From positions 1-64,000 of the forward strand of contig NZ_JBGXYA010000036.1 of assembly GCF_041814905.1 (NCBI RefSeq): a DNA stretch of 64,000 nt, read 5' to 3'. Below are positions 56,786-64,000 of the stretch, piece after piece. The notes under the pieces were generated by a model that searched no databases, was not told the DNA's origin, and saw only the letters and a program-made list of their open reading frames with translations. A program made the position numbers and the translations under genes. How positions within the stretch are numbered: position 1 is the first letter of the stretch; each line of letters begins with the position of its first letter. The stretch comes from Glaesserella sp041814905. Its GTDB lineage: Bacteria; Pseudomonadota; Gammaproteobacteria; Enterobacterales; Pasteurellaceae.

Positions 56786-57949
56786 TTATTTGCTATTCCC
56801 GATTAGCCTTTCATAACGTGCATCCGTTAACGTTTTTAGAAATGCTTCTAGCGCATCGATATCTTCATCGGATAACGGTTTACTTTTAAGATCGTCAAAA
56901 GCGATCGTCGGATGGTATTCCGAAGCCTCCCACACTTTACCGGTTTCCGGATTATGCGTTCTTACAGGATTATTGAAGTGATCTAAATAAAGCAATACTG
57001 TACGTAGCTCACGAAAAACACCGTTGTGCATATAAGGAGCGGTAACCGCAACATTGCGTAACGTCGGCACCTTAAATTTACCTTTTTGATTAATATCCCC
57101 TCTTACCATCGGGTTATCCAACAAACCGTTATCAACAAAGTCTGCAGGCAGTCGGTTATGTTCAATCAAATACGGATTACTTGGCACACCGATATTGTAA
57201 TAGCGATAGTTAGTAAAGGTTTCTTGTCGATGATTTGTCTGCGAATGAAGTTGATGGCAGTTGCTACAGTGAGTTCTATTCTTATCGAAAAACAGATCAC
57301 GCCCTTGCTGTTCCAGCGGAGTAAAGTGATATTCACCGATTAATGCCTTATCGTATTTAGCATCAAAAGGCGCAAGTAACCGTTTTTCTTGCTGAAATAC
57401 CGCAATAGCATCTTCCATTGCAGCATAAATCGAATCCACGTTATCCCAAATATTTTGTCCGTAATGGTGAGTCAACAATTCGGCATACATCGGAATTTGC
57501 CATAACCGTTTCGCTACCGATAATTTATCCGGCATTCCCATTTCAAGCGGATCAAGCGGTGGCATTCCCGCTTGTTTTTGCAAATTTTGCGCTCGACCAT
57601 CCCAAAATTGCCCGCCGATATAATGCTGCGATTTTTCATCAAAATGAAATTCCGGTGAAAATTTCGCATAGAGCATAGTCGGCGCATTCCGTTTGCCAAA
57701 TTTGGTTAAGTCATCGCCTTGCGAAACCATACCTTTTGCACTACTTTCACGAACATCGATAAATGCATGATCTTGGTCATGACAACTGGCACAATTTTGG
57801 TTACCGTGCAACGAGAGTGAACGATCAAAAAACAAAATCTGACCTAACAAAGCTTTATCAATACCGTTTTGCGGCATTGCCCGAGGTTCGGCTTCTAATG
57901 CTGATGCCATGAGCGGCATCAGCATGAAAACGTAGAGACTGTTTTTCAT
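56786..57949 (-). CDS. Di-haem cytochrome c peroxidase family protein
   Basis: A periplasmic di-haem peroxidase/MauG-like protein. I chose the ATG at 57949 (387 residues), which has GGGAG 8 nt upstream; M at 57955 and a TTG at 57964 are too close to it. Signal peptide MKNSLYVFMLMPLMASALE. Two haem c sites are present: CASCHDQDHAF (about residue 55) and CSNCHQLHS (about 225), with KVPTLRNVAVTAPYMHNGVFREL. It resembles H2O2-reducing CcpA/CCP proteins. The genes for cytochrome maturation (ccmEF) are in the same window. It lies 33 nt behind rho, with the rho terminator between. Confidence 0.9.
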   Translation of the reverse strand: MKNSLYVFMLMPLMASALEAEPRAMPQNGIDKALLGQILFFDRSLSLHGNQNCASCHDQDHAFIDVRESSAKGMVSQGDDLTKFGKRNAPTMLYAKFSPEFHFDEKSQHYIGGQFWDGRAQNLQKQAGMPPLDPLEMGMPDKLSVAKRLWQIPMYAELLTHHYGQNIWDNVDSIYAAMEDAIAVFQQEKRLLAPFDAKYDKALIGEYHFTPLEQQGRDLFFDKNRTHCSNCHQLHSQTNHRQETFTNYRYYNIGVPSNPYLIEHNRLPADFVDNGLLDNPMVRGDINQKGKFKVPTLRNVAVTAPYMHNGVFRELRTVLLYLDHFNNPVRTHNPETGKVWEASEYHPTIAFDDLKSKPLSDEDIDALEAFLKTLTDARYERLIGNSK

Positions 57950-57960
57950 TATCATCACTC

Positions 57961-57993
57961 CCAAAATAAAAAACGCCCCTTGCGAGGCGTTTT
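57961..57993 (-). terminator. Terminator of rho
   Basis: On the minus strand AAAACGCC (57993-57986) pairs with GGCGTTTT (57977-57970), tail TTTTTTATTTT. It lies 5 nt after rho and runs almost into the CCP ribosome-binding site. Confidence 0.88.
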
Positions 57994-57997
57994 ATGA

Positions 57998-59260
57998 TTA
58001 TGAACGTTTCATAATTTCAAAAAATTCATCATTGGTTTTCGCAACCATCAATTTATCAATAAGGAATTCCATTGCTTCGACTTCACCCATCGGATTAAGG
58101 ATTTTGCGTAAAATCCACATTTTTTGTAACTCATCCGGTGTTGTAAGCAAATCTTCTTTACGAGTACCTGAACGATTGAAATCAATTGCAGGGAATACAC
58201 GTCTTTCCGCAATTTTGCGTGAAAGATGTAATTCCATATTACCCGTTCCTTTAAACTCTTCGAAGATAACCTCATCCATTTTTGAACCGGTATCCACAAG
58301 CGCCGTTGCAATAATCGTCAAACTGCCGCCCTCTTCCACATTACGCGCGGCGCCGAAAAAACGTTTCGGACGGTGTAATGCGTTTGCATCCACACCACCG
58401 GACAAAATTTTGCCCGAAGCAGGCGTCACCGTGTTATAAGCACGAGCCAAACGAGTAATTGAATCTAATAAAATGACCACATCTTTTTTATGTTCAACCA
58501 AGCGTTTCGCTTTTTCGATCACCATTTCCGCTACCTGGACATGACGCGCCGCCGGTTCATCAAAAGTAGAGGCGATGACTTCACCTTTTACCGAACGTTG
58601 CATTTCGGTTACTTCTTCCGGGCGTTCGTCAATTAACAAGACGATTAACACACATTCCGGATAATTGTAGGTAATACTTTGAGCAATATTCTGCAGAAGA
58701 ACGGTCTTACCGGCTTTTGGCGGAGCTACGATCAAACCTCGCTGACCTTTACCGATCGGCGATGCTAAATCTAAAATACGAGCTGTTAAATCTTCTTTTG
58801 AACCGTTGCCTCGCTCCATACGGAGGCGGGAATTTGCGTGAAGTGGAGTTAAATTTTCGAAAAGGATTTTACTACGGGAAACTTCCGGTTTGTCCTCATT
58901 GACCAAATCCACTTTCAATAATGCAAAATAACGTTCGCCTTCTTTCGGCGGTCGAATTTTACCTTCAATCGAATCACCGGTTTGTAAGTTAAAACGGCGG
59001 ATTTGACTCGGTGAGACATAAATATCATCCGGACCGGCTAAATAAGAGCTATCGCCTGAACGTAAGAAACCGAAGCCGTCCGGAAGGATTTCCAACACGC
59101 CTTGTCCGAAAATATCCTCTCCGCTTTTAGCATGCTGTTTTAAAATAGCAAAAATGATGTCTTGTTTGCGTAAGCGGGCCAAGTTCTCTAAGCCCATTTG
59201 TTCTTCACCGATACGGACAAGCTCCGATACGGGGGTATTTTTTAACTCTGTAAGATGCAT
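57998..59260 (-). CDS. rho: Transcription termination factor Rho
   Basis: Hexameric RNA-dependent ATPase that ends transcription. 420 residues. N-terminal OB-fold RNA-binding domain (about 50-120: GQGVLEILPDGFGFLRSGDSSYLAGPDDIYVSPSQIRRFNLQTGD), ATPase P-loop GLIVAPPKAGKTVLLQNIA, Walker B VVILLDSITRLARAYN, Q-loop SGKILSGGVDANAL and RIFPAIDFNRSGTRKEDLL-like tail. It matches gammaproteobacterial Rho over its full length. It has a strong terminator. The gap 59261-59463 between rho and hslR holds promoters for both. Confidence 0.97.
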   Translation of the reverse strand: MHLTELKNTPVSELVRIGEEQMGLENLARLRKQDIIFAILKQHAKSGEDIFGQGVLEILPDGFGFLRSGDSSYLAGPDDIYVSPSQIRRFNLQTGDSIEGKIRPPKEGERYFALLKVDLVNEDKPEVSRSKILFENLTPLHANSRLRMERGNGSKEDLTARILDLASPIGKGQRGLIVAPPKAGKTVLLQNIAQSITYNYPECVLIVLLIDERPEEVTEMQRSVKGEVIASTFDEPAARHVQVAEMVIEKAKRLVEHKKDVVILLDSITRLARAYNTVTPASGKILSGGVDANALHRPKRFFGAARNVEEGGSLTIIATALVDTGSKMDEVIFEEFKGTGNMELHLSRKIAERRVFPAIDFNRSGTRKEDLLTTPDELQKMWILRKILNPMGEVEAMEFLIDKLMVAKTNDEFFEIMKRS

Positions 59261-59389
59261 AGATATTTAGAAATGTGTTTGTTAAAAATTAATTAGTTTT
59301 AGATTGGGTATTCAGAATTGATATTCGGTTGAATAGAGTTGTCGAAGAATACAGCGAAATTAATCAATTTGCAAATTTTTTCGCAAAAC

Positions 59390-59400
59390 TGACCGCTTGT
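59390..59400 (-). repeat. DNA uptake signal sequence between rho and hslR
   Basis: TGACCGCTTGT with TTTGCAAATTTTT upstream, 64 bp before the hslR start. Confidence 0.78.
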
Positions 59401-59403
59401 TTG

Positions 59404-59429
59404 CTTGAAAAAAACAAAAAAAACCCTAT
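59404..59429 (+). promoter_or_regulatory. Sigma32 (heat-shock) promoter of hslR-hslO
   Basis: CTTGAAA (59404-59410), a 13-bp spacer, CCCTAT (59424-59429), close to the sigma32 consensus CTTGAAA-N11-16-CCCCATnT. It starts the two heat-shock-type genes hslR and hslO. Confidence 0.72.
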
Positions 59430-59463
59430 CTTGTGAGCCATTGTTTTCAAAATCGGACAGCTT

Positions 59464-59877
59464 ATGAAAAACAGTGAAAAAGATTCCAACGACGTTCGCC
59501 TTGATAAATGGTTGTGGGCTGCGCGTTTTTATAAAACACGTAGCATAGCCAAAGCCATGATTGAAGGAGGCAAAGTGCATTATAACGGTCAACGCGCTAA
59601 AACCAGTAAAATCGTTGAAATCGGTGCCACCATTAAACTGCGTCAAGGCAACGAAGAAAAGGAAATTACCGTTATTGCCTTAAGCGACCAACGCCGAGGT
59701 GCATCGGAGGCTCAGCTGCTTTATCAAGAAACGGAAAAAAGTGTGGTGGAACGCGAAAAATTGGCATTTGCCCGCAAAGTTAATGCGTTATCAATGCCAC
59801 ATCCTGATCGCCGACCTAATAAAAAAGAGCGTCGCGATCTGCTTAAATTTAAACATATTAACTCGGATATTCTATGA
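59464..59877 (+). CDS. hslR: Ribosome-associated heat shock protein Hsp15
   Basis: A 137-residue RNA-binding protein that rescues stalled 50S subunits with attached peptidyl-tRNA. An S4-like domain (about 10-75) has VRLDKWLWAARFYKTRSIAKAMIEGGKVHYNGQRAKTSKIVEIGATIKLRQGNEEKEITVI. The basic C-terminal tail has RKVNALSMPHPDRRPNKKERRDLLKFKH. It overlaps hslO by 4 nt (ATGA). The sigma32-type promoter upstream fits a heat-shock gene. Gene order hslR-hslO is conserved with E. coli. Confidence 0.94.
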   Translation: MKNSEKDSNDVRLDKWLWAARFYKTRSIAKAMIEGGKVHYNGQRAKTSKIVEIGATIKLRQGNEEKEITVIALSDQRRGASEAQLLYQETEKSVVEREKLAFARKVNALSMPHPDRRPNKKERRDLLKFKHINSDIL

Positions 59878-60746
59878 ATTACACTCAAGATAATGACAAA
59901 CTTTATCGATTTCTCTTTAAAAATCGTGCCGTTCGCGGTGAATGGGTTCGCCTAAACGATACCTTTACCGAAACATTGAATACTCATCATTACCCAAAAA
60001 CAGTTCAAAATCTGTTAGGTGAAATGTTAGTAGCGACCAGCTTACTTACCGCTACCCTTAAATTTGAAGGAACGATTACCGTACAAATCCAAGGAAACGG
60101 CGCCTTGAAACTTGCAGTCGTCAACGGCAATCAACACCAACAATTACGAGCGCTGGCACGCGTAGAGGGTGAAATCAATGAAAAAGCCACACTAGCTGAA
60201 ATGGTTGGTCAAGGTGTGCTGGTCATTTCAATTATTCCGGAGCAAGGCGAACGTTACCAAGGTGTTATTGCCTTAGATAAACCGACTATACGCGAATGTT
60301 TAGAAGATTATTTCGCCCGTTCCGAACAACTCGCGACACAACTAAATATTCATGTCGGAGAATATCAAGGAAAAGCCGTTGCCGGCGGTACTTTGTTGCA
60401 AATTATGCCGGACGGTACCGGCACACCGGAGGATTTTGAACATTTAGCTACACTCGCGGCAACCACAAAAGATGAAGAACTATTCGGATTGAGTGCAGAA
60501 GAATTACTCCACCGTTTGTTCCACGAAGAAACCGTTGAAGTGTATCCGCCACAATCAACAGAATTCAAGTGTGGTTGTTCAAGAGAACGTTCAGGCGCAG
60601 CAATTTTGTTGTTACCTGAAGATGAAATCGCCGAAATGCTTGCCGAAAAGCAAGGAGTAATTGATATGCAGTGCGAATGCTGCGGTACACAATATTTCTT
60701 CGATAAGAAAGCGATTGAAGAGTTAAAAAATAACAACGAAAACTAA
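59874..60746 (+). CDS. hslO: Redox-regulated chaperone Hsp33
   Basis: A 290-residue holdase chaperone activated by oxidation of a zinc site. The C-terminal redox switch has EFKCGCSRERSGAAILLL and DMQCECCGTQYFF, giving the CXC and CXXC zinc ligands (about 234/236 and 267/270). The core domain has DNDKLYRFLFKNRAVRGEWVRLNDTF, MLVATSLLTATLKFEGTITVQIQGNG and GMITIQ-like GVLVISIIPEQGERYQGV. It is co-translated with hslR. It ends before dnaQ with a 20-bp gap, so dnaQ may be read from the same transcript. Confidence 0.95.
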   Translation: MNYTQDNDKLYRFLFKNRAVRGEWVRLNDTFTETLNTHHYPKTVQNLLGEMLVATSLLTATLKFEGTITVQIQGNGALKLAVVNGNQHQQLRALARVEGEINEKATLAEMVGQGVLVISIIPEQGERYQGVIALDKPTIRECLEDYFARSEQLATQLNIHVGEYQGKAVAGGTLLQIMPDGTGTPEDFEHLATLAATTKDEELFGLSAEELLHRLFHEETVEVYPPQSTEFKCGCSRERSGAAILLLPEDEIAEMLAEKQGVIDMQCECCGTQYFFDKKAIEELKNNNEN

Positions 60747-60766
60747 AGGTAAAATGAGAGAAAATC

Positions 60767-61534
60767 ATGAACGAACCTATTCTCAGACAGGTGGTATTGG
60801 ATACTGAAACCACAGGGATGAACTTTAACGGCGCACCGCATATCGGACACAATATTATCGAAATCGGTGCCGTAGAGGTAATTAACCGCCGTCTGACCGG
60901 CAGAACCTATCATGTTTATATCAAACCGCCACGAGAAGTGGATGCCGACGCTATCGCCGTTCACGGCATTACCAATGAAATGCTGGCGGATAAACCGACC
61001 TTTGCCGAAATTGCCGATGAATTTCTTGAATTTATTAAAGGTGCAGAATTAGTCATTCATAATGCGCCCTTCGACGTGGGCTTTATCGATCACGAATTTT
61101 CATTTTTAAAGAATCCACCGCCCAAAACCGCCGAAATGTGCCAAGTTACCGACAGCCTACAACTCGCACGAAAAATGTATCCGGGTAAACGCAATAGTTT
61201 GGATGCATTATGTGATCGTTTAGGTATCGATAACAGTAAACGCGTACTCCACGGCGCATTGCTGGATGCGGAGATCCTCGCCGATGTCTTTTTAATGATG
61301 ACCGGCGGGCAGATCGCATTAATCGGTGAAGAAGAACATGAAACGACAAGCATAGTCCAAGTTGATGACTTTAACGCCCGTGTTATTCTTGATACATCGA
61401 GTTTGATTGTTCTTGCACCAACGGATGAAGAGCTGGAAGCACATCATAAATACTTGGAATTAATCAATAAAAAATCGAAAGGAAATTGCCTTTGGACACG
61501 TTCGGAAGAAGGCGAAACGGTTACATTGAACTAA
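60767..61534 (+). CDS. dnaQ: DNA polymerase III epsilon subunit (proofreading exonuclease)
   Basis: 3'-5' exonuclease of the replicative polymerase. 255 residues. DEDDh motifs: Exo I VVLDTETTGMNFNG, Exo II VIHNAPFDVGFIDHEF, Exo III HGALLDAEILADVFLMMTGGQ. The C-terminal part (about 185-255) should bind the alpha subunit. The length is usual. It starts 20 nt after hslO; the ribosome-binding site is GAGAGAAAATC. In E. coli dnaQ is divergent from rnhA; that arrangement is not kept here. Confidence 0.96.
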   Translation: MNEPILRQVVLDTETTGMNFNGAPHIGHNIIEIGAVEVINRRLTGRTYHVYIKPPREVDADAIAVHGITNEMLADKPTFAEIADEFLEFIKGAELVIHNAPFDVGFIDHEFSFLKNPPPKTAEMCQVTDSLQLARKMYPGKRNSLDALCDRLGIDNSKRVLHGALLDAEILADVFLMMTGGQIALIGEEEHETTSIVQVDDFNARVILDTSSLIVLAPTDEELEAHHKYLELINKKSKGNCLWTRSEEGETVTLN

Positions 61535-61634
61535 AAATACCCGCCTTGTATAGGAAAAAAGCAATTAATCTGTTTTTTAAAAAAAGTGTTTGACGGGTAA
61601 AAGCGAAATCATTAATATACGCCTCGTTCGCTGC

Positions 61635-61711
61635 GGAGTGGTAGTTCAGCTGGTTAGAATACCTGCCTGTCACGCAGGGGGTCGCGGGTTCGAGTCCCGT
61701 CCATTCCGCCA
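61635..61711 (+). tRNA. tRNA-Asp (GTC)
   Basis: 77 nt with an encoded CCA. Acceptor GGAGTGG pairs with CCATTCC, discriminator G, CCA at 61709-61711. The anticodon arm CCTGC-CTGTCAC-GCAGG has GTC at 61669-61671, and the T arm GCGGG-TTCGAGT-CCCGT is complete. Very similar to E. coli tRNA-Asp. A terminator follows. Confidence 0.97.
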
Positions 61712-61754
61712 ATTTATTTAATATTCATAATATACCTCCTTAGTATGTTAAAAG

Positions 61755-61790
61755 AAAAAGCCTCTGAGTAATCAGAGGCTTTTTCTTTAT
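61755..61790. terminator. Terminator after tRNA-Asp
   Basis: AAAAAGCCTCTGA / TCAGAGGCTTTTT, 13-bp stem with a 4-nt loop. A/T-rich both ways, so it can also serve the convergent grxA. Confidence 0.92.
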
Positions 61791-61844
61791 AGGCATAGTA
61801 GACTAAAATTTATCTATTATGCCCTATTTTCTAAAGATTCCGAA

Positions 61845-62108
61845 TTACAACGAAATCCCAAATCTTTCTTTCACAATCGGAGCAAAATCGGAAAAACCAC
61901 CCATCGGCACATTATCTAAAAAGATTTGCGGCACAGTTGCAACCGGTTTACCGACACGAGGTTCCAAATCTTCTTTTGAAATACCGTTTTCAATCATATC
62001 CACGAATTCAAAATCGAAATCTGCTAATTCCGCTTTCATTTTCTCCGCCAATGCTTTGGCATTGCGACAGTACGGACAGGTCATACGACCATAAATTTCT
62101 ACAAACAT
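61845..62108 (-). CDS. grxA: Glutaredoxin GrxA
   Basis: An 87-residue dithiol glutaredoxin with active site MTCPYCRNAKALAEKM (CPYC, about 11-14), the cis-Pro loop VATVPQIFLDNVPMGGFSDF and ending KERFGISL. It matches E. coli GrxA in length and in the DFxFEFVDMIENGISKEDL stretch. It reduces ribonucleotide reductase and disulfides using glutathione. It stands alone between the tRNA terminator and the typA terminator, with a USS upstream (62135-62145). Confidence 0.93.
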   Translation of the reverse strand: MFVEIYGRMTCPYCRNAKALAEKMKAELADFDFEFVDMIENGISKEDLEPRVGKPVATVPQIFLDNVPMGGFSDFAPIVKERFGISL

Positions 62109-62134
62109 ACTATTTCCTTATGGTTAATGTGATT

Positions 62135-62145
62135 ACAAGCGGTCA
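62135..62145 (+). repeat. DNA uptake signal sequence between grxA and typA
   Basis: ACAAGCGGTCA followed by GATTTTAACAGAAATTTGCAAA, in the promoter region of grxA. Confidence 0.8.
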
Positions 62146-62164
62146 GATTTTAACAGAAATTTGC

Positions 62165-62197
62165 AAATAAAAAAGGATACCTCAAGGTATCCCTTTT
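62165..62197 (-). terminator. Terminator of typA
   Basis: GGATACC / GGTATCC, 7-bp stem (extended by A-T pairs to about 11) with a 4-nt loop; the minus-strand tail is TTTTTTATTT. Confidence 0.88.
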
Positions 62198-62236
62198 ATC
62201 TCTTTGGCGCGAACAAAACGCTTAAAGTAGTGACAA

Positions 62237-64000
62237 TTAATGTGTACTTGTACTTGCTGTCGTGCGGTTAGCACGTTTACGTTCAACTTCCGTTAATAAT
62301 TTCTTACGAATACGCACTGATTTAGGAGTGACTTCCACTAATTCGTCATCGTCAATAAATTCTAACGCTTGTTCTAAGCTGAATTTAACCGGTGTGGTTA
62401 ACGTTAACGCATCGTCTTTACCTGACGCACGCATATTCGTTAATTTTTTACCTTCCAATGGGTTGACGGTTAAGTCGTTAGAACGGCTGTGAATACCGAT
62501 AATTTGACCCTCATAAATTTCCGCGCCGTGATCCACCATTAATTTACCGCGATCTTGCAACGCGTAAAGTGAATAAGCTAGCGCTTTACCTGTACCGTTT
62601 GAAATCAAAACACCATTGATACGTTGACCGATTTCACCCGGCTTCACGTCATCATAATGGCTGAAACTTGAATAGAGTAAACCGGTACCTGACGTCATTG
62701 TCATAAAATCATTACGGAAACCGATTAAACCACGGCTAGGAATAATGTACTCTAAACGGGTACGACCTTTACCGTCCGGCACCATATCTCGGACTTCGCC
62801 TTTACGAATTCCTAATGCTTCCATCACGGAACCTTGATGTTGTTCTTCAATATCAATCGTCACCTGTTCAAACGGCTCTTGTTTACGACCGTCAATCTCT
62901 TTAAAAATAACCTTCGGACGAGACACCGCCAATTCATAACCTTCACGACGCATATTTTCGATAAGCACCGATAAATGTAATTCACCACGACCTGACACGC
63001 TAAACACATCGGAATCTTCAGTTTCTTCCACACGCAATGCGACATTGTGTACCAATTCTTTGTTTAAACGCTCTAAAATTTGGCGGGAAGTCACGAATTT
63101 ACCTTCTTGACCACAGAATGGCGAAGTATTCACGCAGAAGAACATCGTGACCGTCGGTTCATCTACCGATAGTGCCGGCAAGGCTTCTACATTGTTGATA
63201 TCGCATAACGTATCGGAAATATTCAACTCCCCCATACCTGTGATCGCCACAATATCGCCTGCATAAGCTTCCGTCGCTTCGTAGCGCTGTAAACCTAAAT
63301 GACCTAACACTTGACCGATACGTCCGTTACGGGTTTTGCCATACATATCGATTAAGGTTACAGGTTGATTCGGTTTTACCGTACCGCGTTTGATACGCCC
63401 TATACCGATTACGCCTAAATATTTGCTGTAGTCCAGCTGTGAAATTTGCATTTGGAACGGTGCGTCCAGCTCTACGTCCGGTGGAGCAACGTGTTTAATA
63501 ATCGCTTCAAACAGTGGATCCATATTGGGTGCAAGCGCTTCGTGTTCCAAACCGGCTACGCCATTTAATGCCGAAGCATAGATGATCGGGAAATCCAGCT
63601 GTTCGTCCGTCGCCCCTAAATTAACGAATAAATCGAATACTTGGTCTACTACCCAGTCAGGACGCGCACCGGGACGGTCCACTTTATTGACAACAACAAT
63701 GGGTTTCAAACCATGAGCGAACGCTTTTTGAGTAACGAAACGGGTTTGTGGCATCGGACCGTCAAAAGCATCGACCACCAGTAATACCGAGTCAACCATT
63801 GAAAGAACGCGCTCTACTTCACCACCGAAGTCAGCATGCCCCGGAGTATCAACGATATTGATACGGTAGCCGTTCCAGTTAATCGCGGTATTTTTCGCAA
63901 GAATGGTAATACCACGTTCTTTTTCAAGATCGTTGGAGTCCATCACTCGCTCGTCAACATCGCCGCGGGAGGTATCTAAGGTGCCTGAAAGTTTTAAAAG
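62237..64000 (-). CDS. typA: GTP-binding protein TypA/BipA, partial
   Basis: Translational GTPase that supports 50S assembly and stress growth. The frame is open from the window edge at 64000 to a stop at 62237, giving 587 visible residues; about 25 N-terminal residues, including the P-loop, are outside. Visible are SGTLDTSRGDVDERVMDSNDLEKERGITILAKNTAI (switch I), VDTPGHADFGGEVERVLSMVD, VVNKVDRPGARPDWV (NKxD), EF-G-like domains and the BipA C-terminal domain ending RKKLLTEVERKRANRTTASTSTH. It is a single-gene unit with its own terminator. Confidence 0.95.
   Translation of the reverse strand, partial: LLKLSGTLDTSRGDVDERVMDSNDLEKERGITILAKNTAINWNGYRINIVDTPGHADFGGEVERVLSMVDSVLLVVDAFDGPMPQTRFVTQKAFAHGLKPIVVVNKVDRPGARPDWVVDQVFDLFVNLGATDEQLDFPIIYASALNGVAGLEHEALAPNMDPLFEAIIKHVAPPDVELDAPFQMQISQLDYSKYLGVIGIGRIKRGTVKPNQPVTLIDMYGKTRNGRIGQVLGHLGLQRYEATEAYAGDIVAITGMGELNISDTLCDINNVEALPALSVDEPTVTMFFCVNTSPFCGQEGKFVTSRQILERLNKELVHNVALRVEETEDSDVFSVSGRGELHLSVLIENMRREGYELAVSRPKVIFKEIDGRKQEPFEQVTIDIEEQHQGSVMEALGIRKGEVRDMVPDGKGRTRLEYIIPSRGLIGFRNDFMTMTSGTGLLYSSFSHYDDVKPGEIGQRINGVLISNGTGKALAYSLYALQDRGKLMVDHGAEIYEGQIIGIHSRSNDLTVNPLEGKKLTNMRASGKDDALTLTTPVKFSLEQALEFIDDDELVEVTPKSVRIRKKLLTEVERKRANRTTASTSTH

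Noticed and set aside
1..64000. CRISPR arrays, prophage, rRNA
   Set aside because: No spaced identical repeats, phage structural genes or rRNA sequence seen on reading.

Overview
The window is chromosomal DNA from a member of the Pasteurellaceae. Housekeeping gene order and protein sequences are gammaproteobacterial and Haemophilus/Actinobacillus-like. The DNA carries many copies of the ACAAGCGGTC uptake signal sequence (USS) with nearby TTTGCAAA tracts. That is the Actinobacillus pleuropneumoniae-type USS, not the Haemophilus influenzae type (AAGTGCGGT). I therefore place it in the Apl-type branch (Actinobacillus, Mannheimia, Bibersteinia and relatives) without naming a species. No prophage, CRISPR array or rRNA operon is visible. 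There is one tRNA (Asp) and one partial insertion sequence.

Layout. 0-0.3 kb: end of an IS3/IS150-type element, 6 bp from the lolE stop. 0.3-4.8 kb: lolDE, an AhpD-like protein, enolase and a small unknown gene. 4.8-10.3 kb: cyaY-recQ, lexA with SOS boxes, divergent plsB. 10.3-15.2 kb: GST and DUF808 genes, then trpEGD with a TrpR operator placed on its promoter. 15.5-18.5 kb: dctPQM TRAP transporter for C4-dicarboxylates. 18.6-22.3 kb: an exported orphan, then a copper module (copA, copZ, divergent cueR). 22.4-24.3 kb: parE. 24.4-28.7 kb: rsmI and divergent lpoA-yraN-diaA-dolP. 28.8-33.6 kb: mlaFEDCB, ibaG, murA. 33.7-42.9 kb: a six-gene minus-strand glycan cluster. 43.3-48.9 kb: an HxlR regulator, ccmEF with a tiny CXXC protein, rmuC, a hemP-like mini-ORF, pabA. 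49-51.4 kb: nrdG-nrdD behind FNR and NrdR sites. 51.4-55.3 kb: ygfB, zapA, 6S RNA, fau, a membrane methyltransferase-like gene, hinT, ycfL, thiK-like. 55.3-55.5 kb: a predicted Fur-controlled small RNA. 55.5-64 kb: tyrS, a di-haem cytochrome c peroxidase, rho, hslR-hslO behind a heat-shock-type promoter, dnaQ, tRNA-Asp, grxA and typA, which runs off the end.

Two regions look least explained. The first is the cluster at 33.7-42.9 kb: a MurG-like (COG4671-type) glycosyltransferase, two GT4 glycosyltransferases, an MsbA-type ABC exporter, a 766-residue protein with two aminoglycoside-phosphotransferase-fold domains, and UDP-glucose dehydrogenase. It lacks the usual capsule, O-antigen or Wzy/Wza genes, has no USS core that I can find over about 9.4 kb, and may make and export a glucuronate-containing glycolipid or lipid-linked oligosaccharide. 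The second is a short transcription unit at about 55.33-55.43 kb with a sigma70 promoter overlapped by a Fur box and closed by a strong terminator, and no ORF: a likely iron-responsive small RNA. All functional statements are from reading the sequence and family knowledge; no database search was run.
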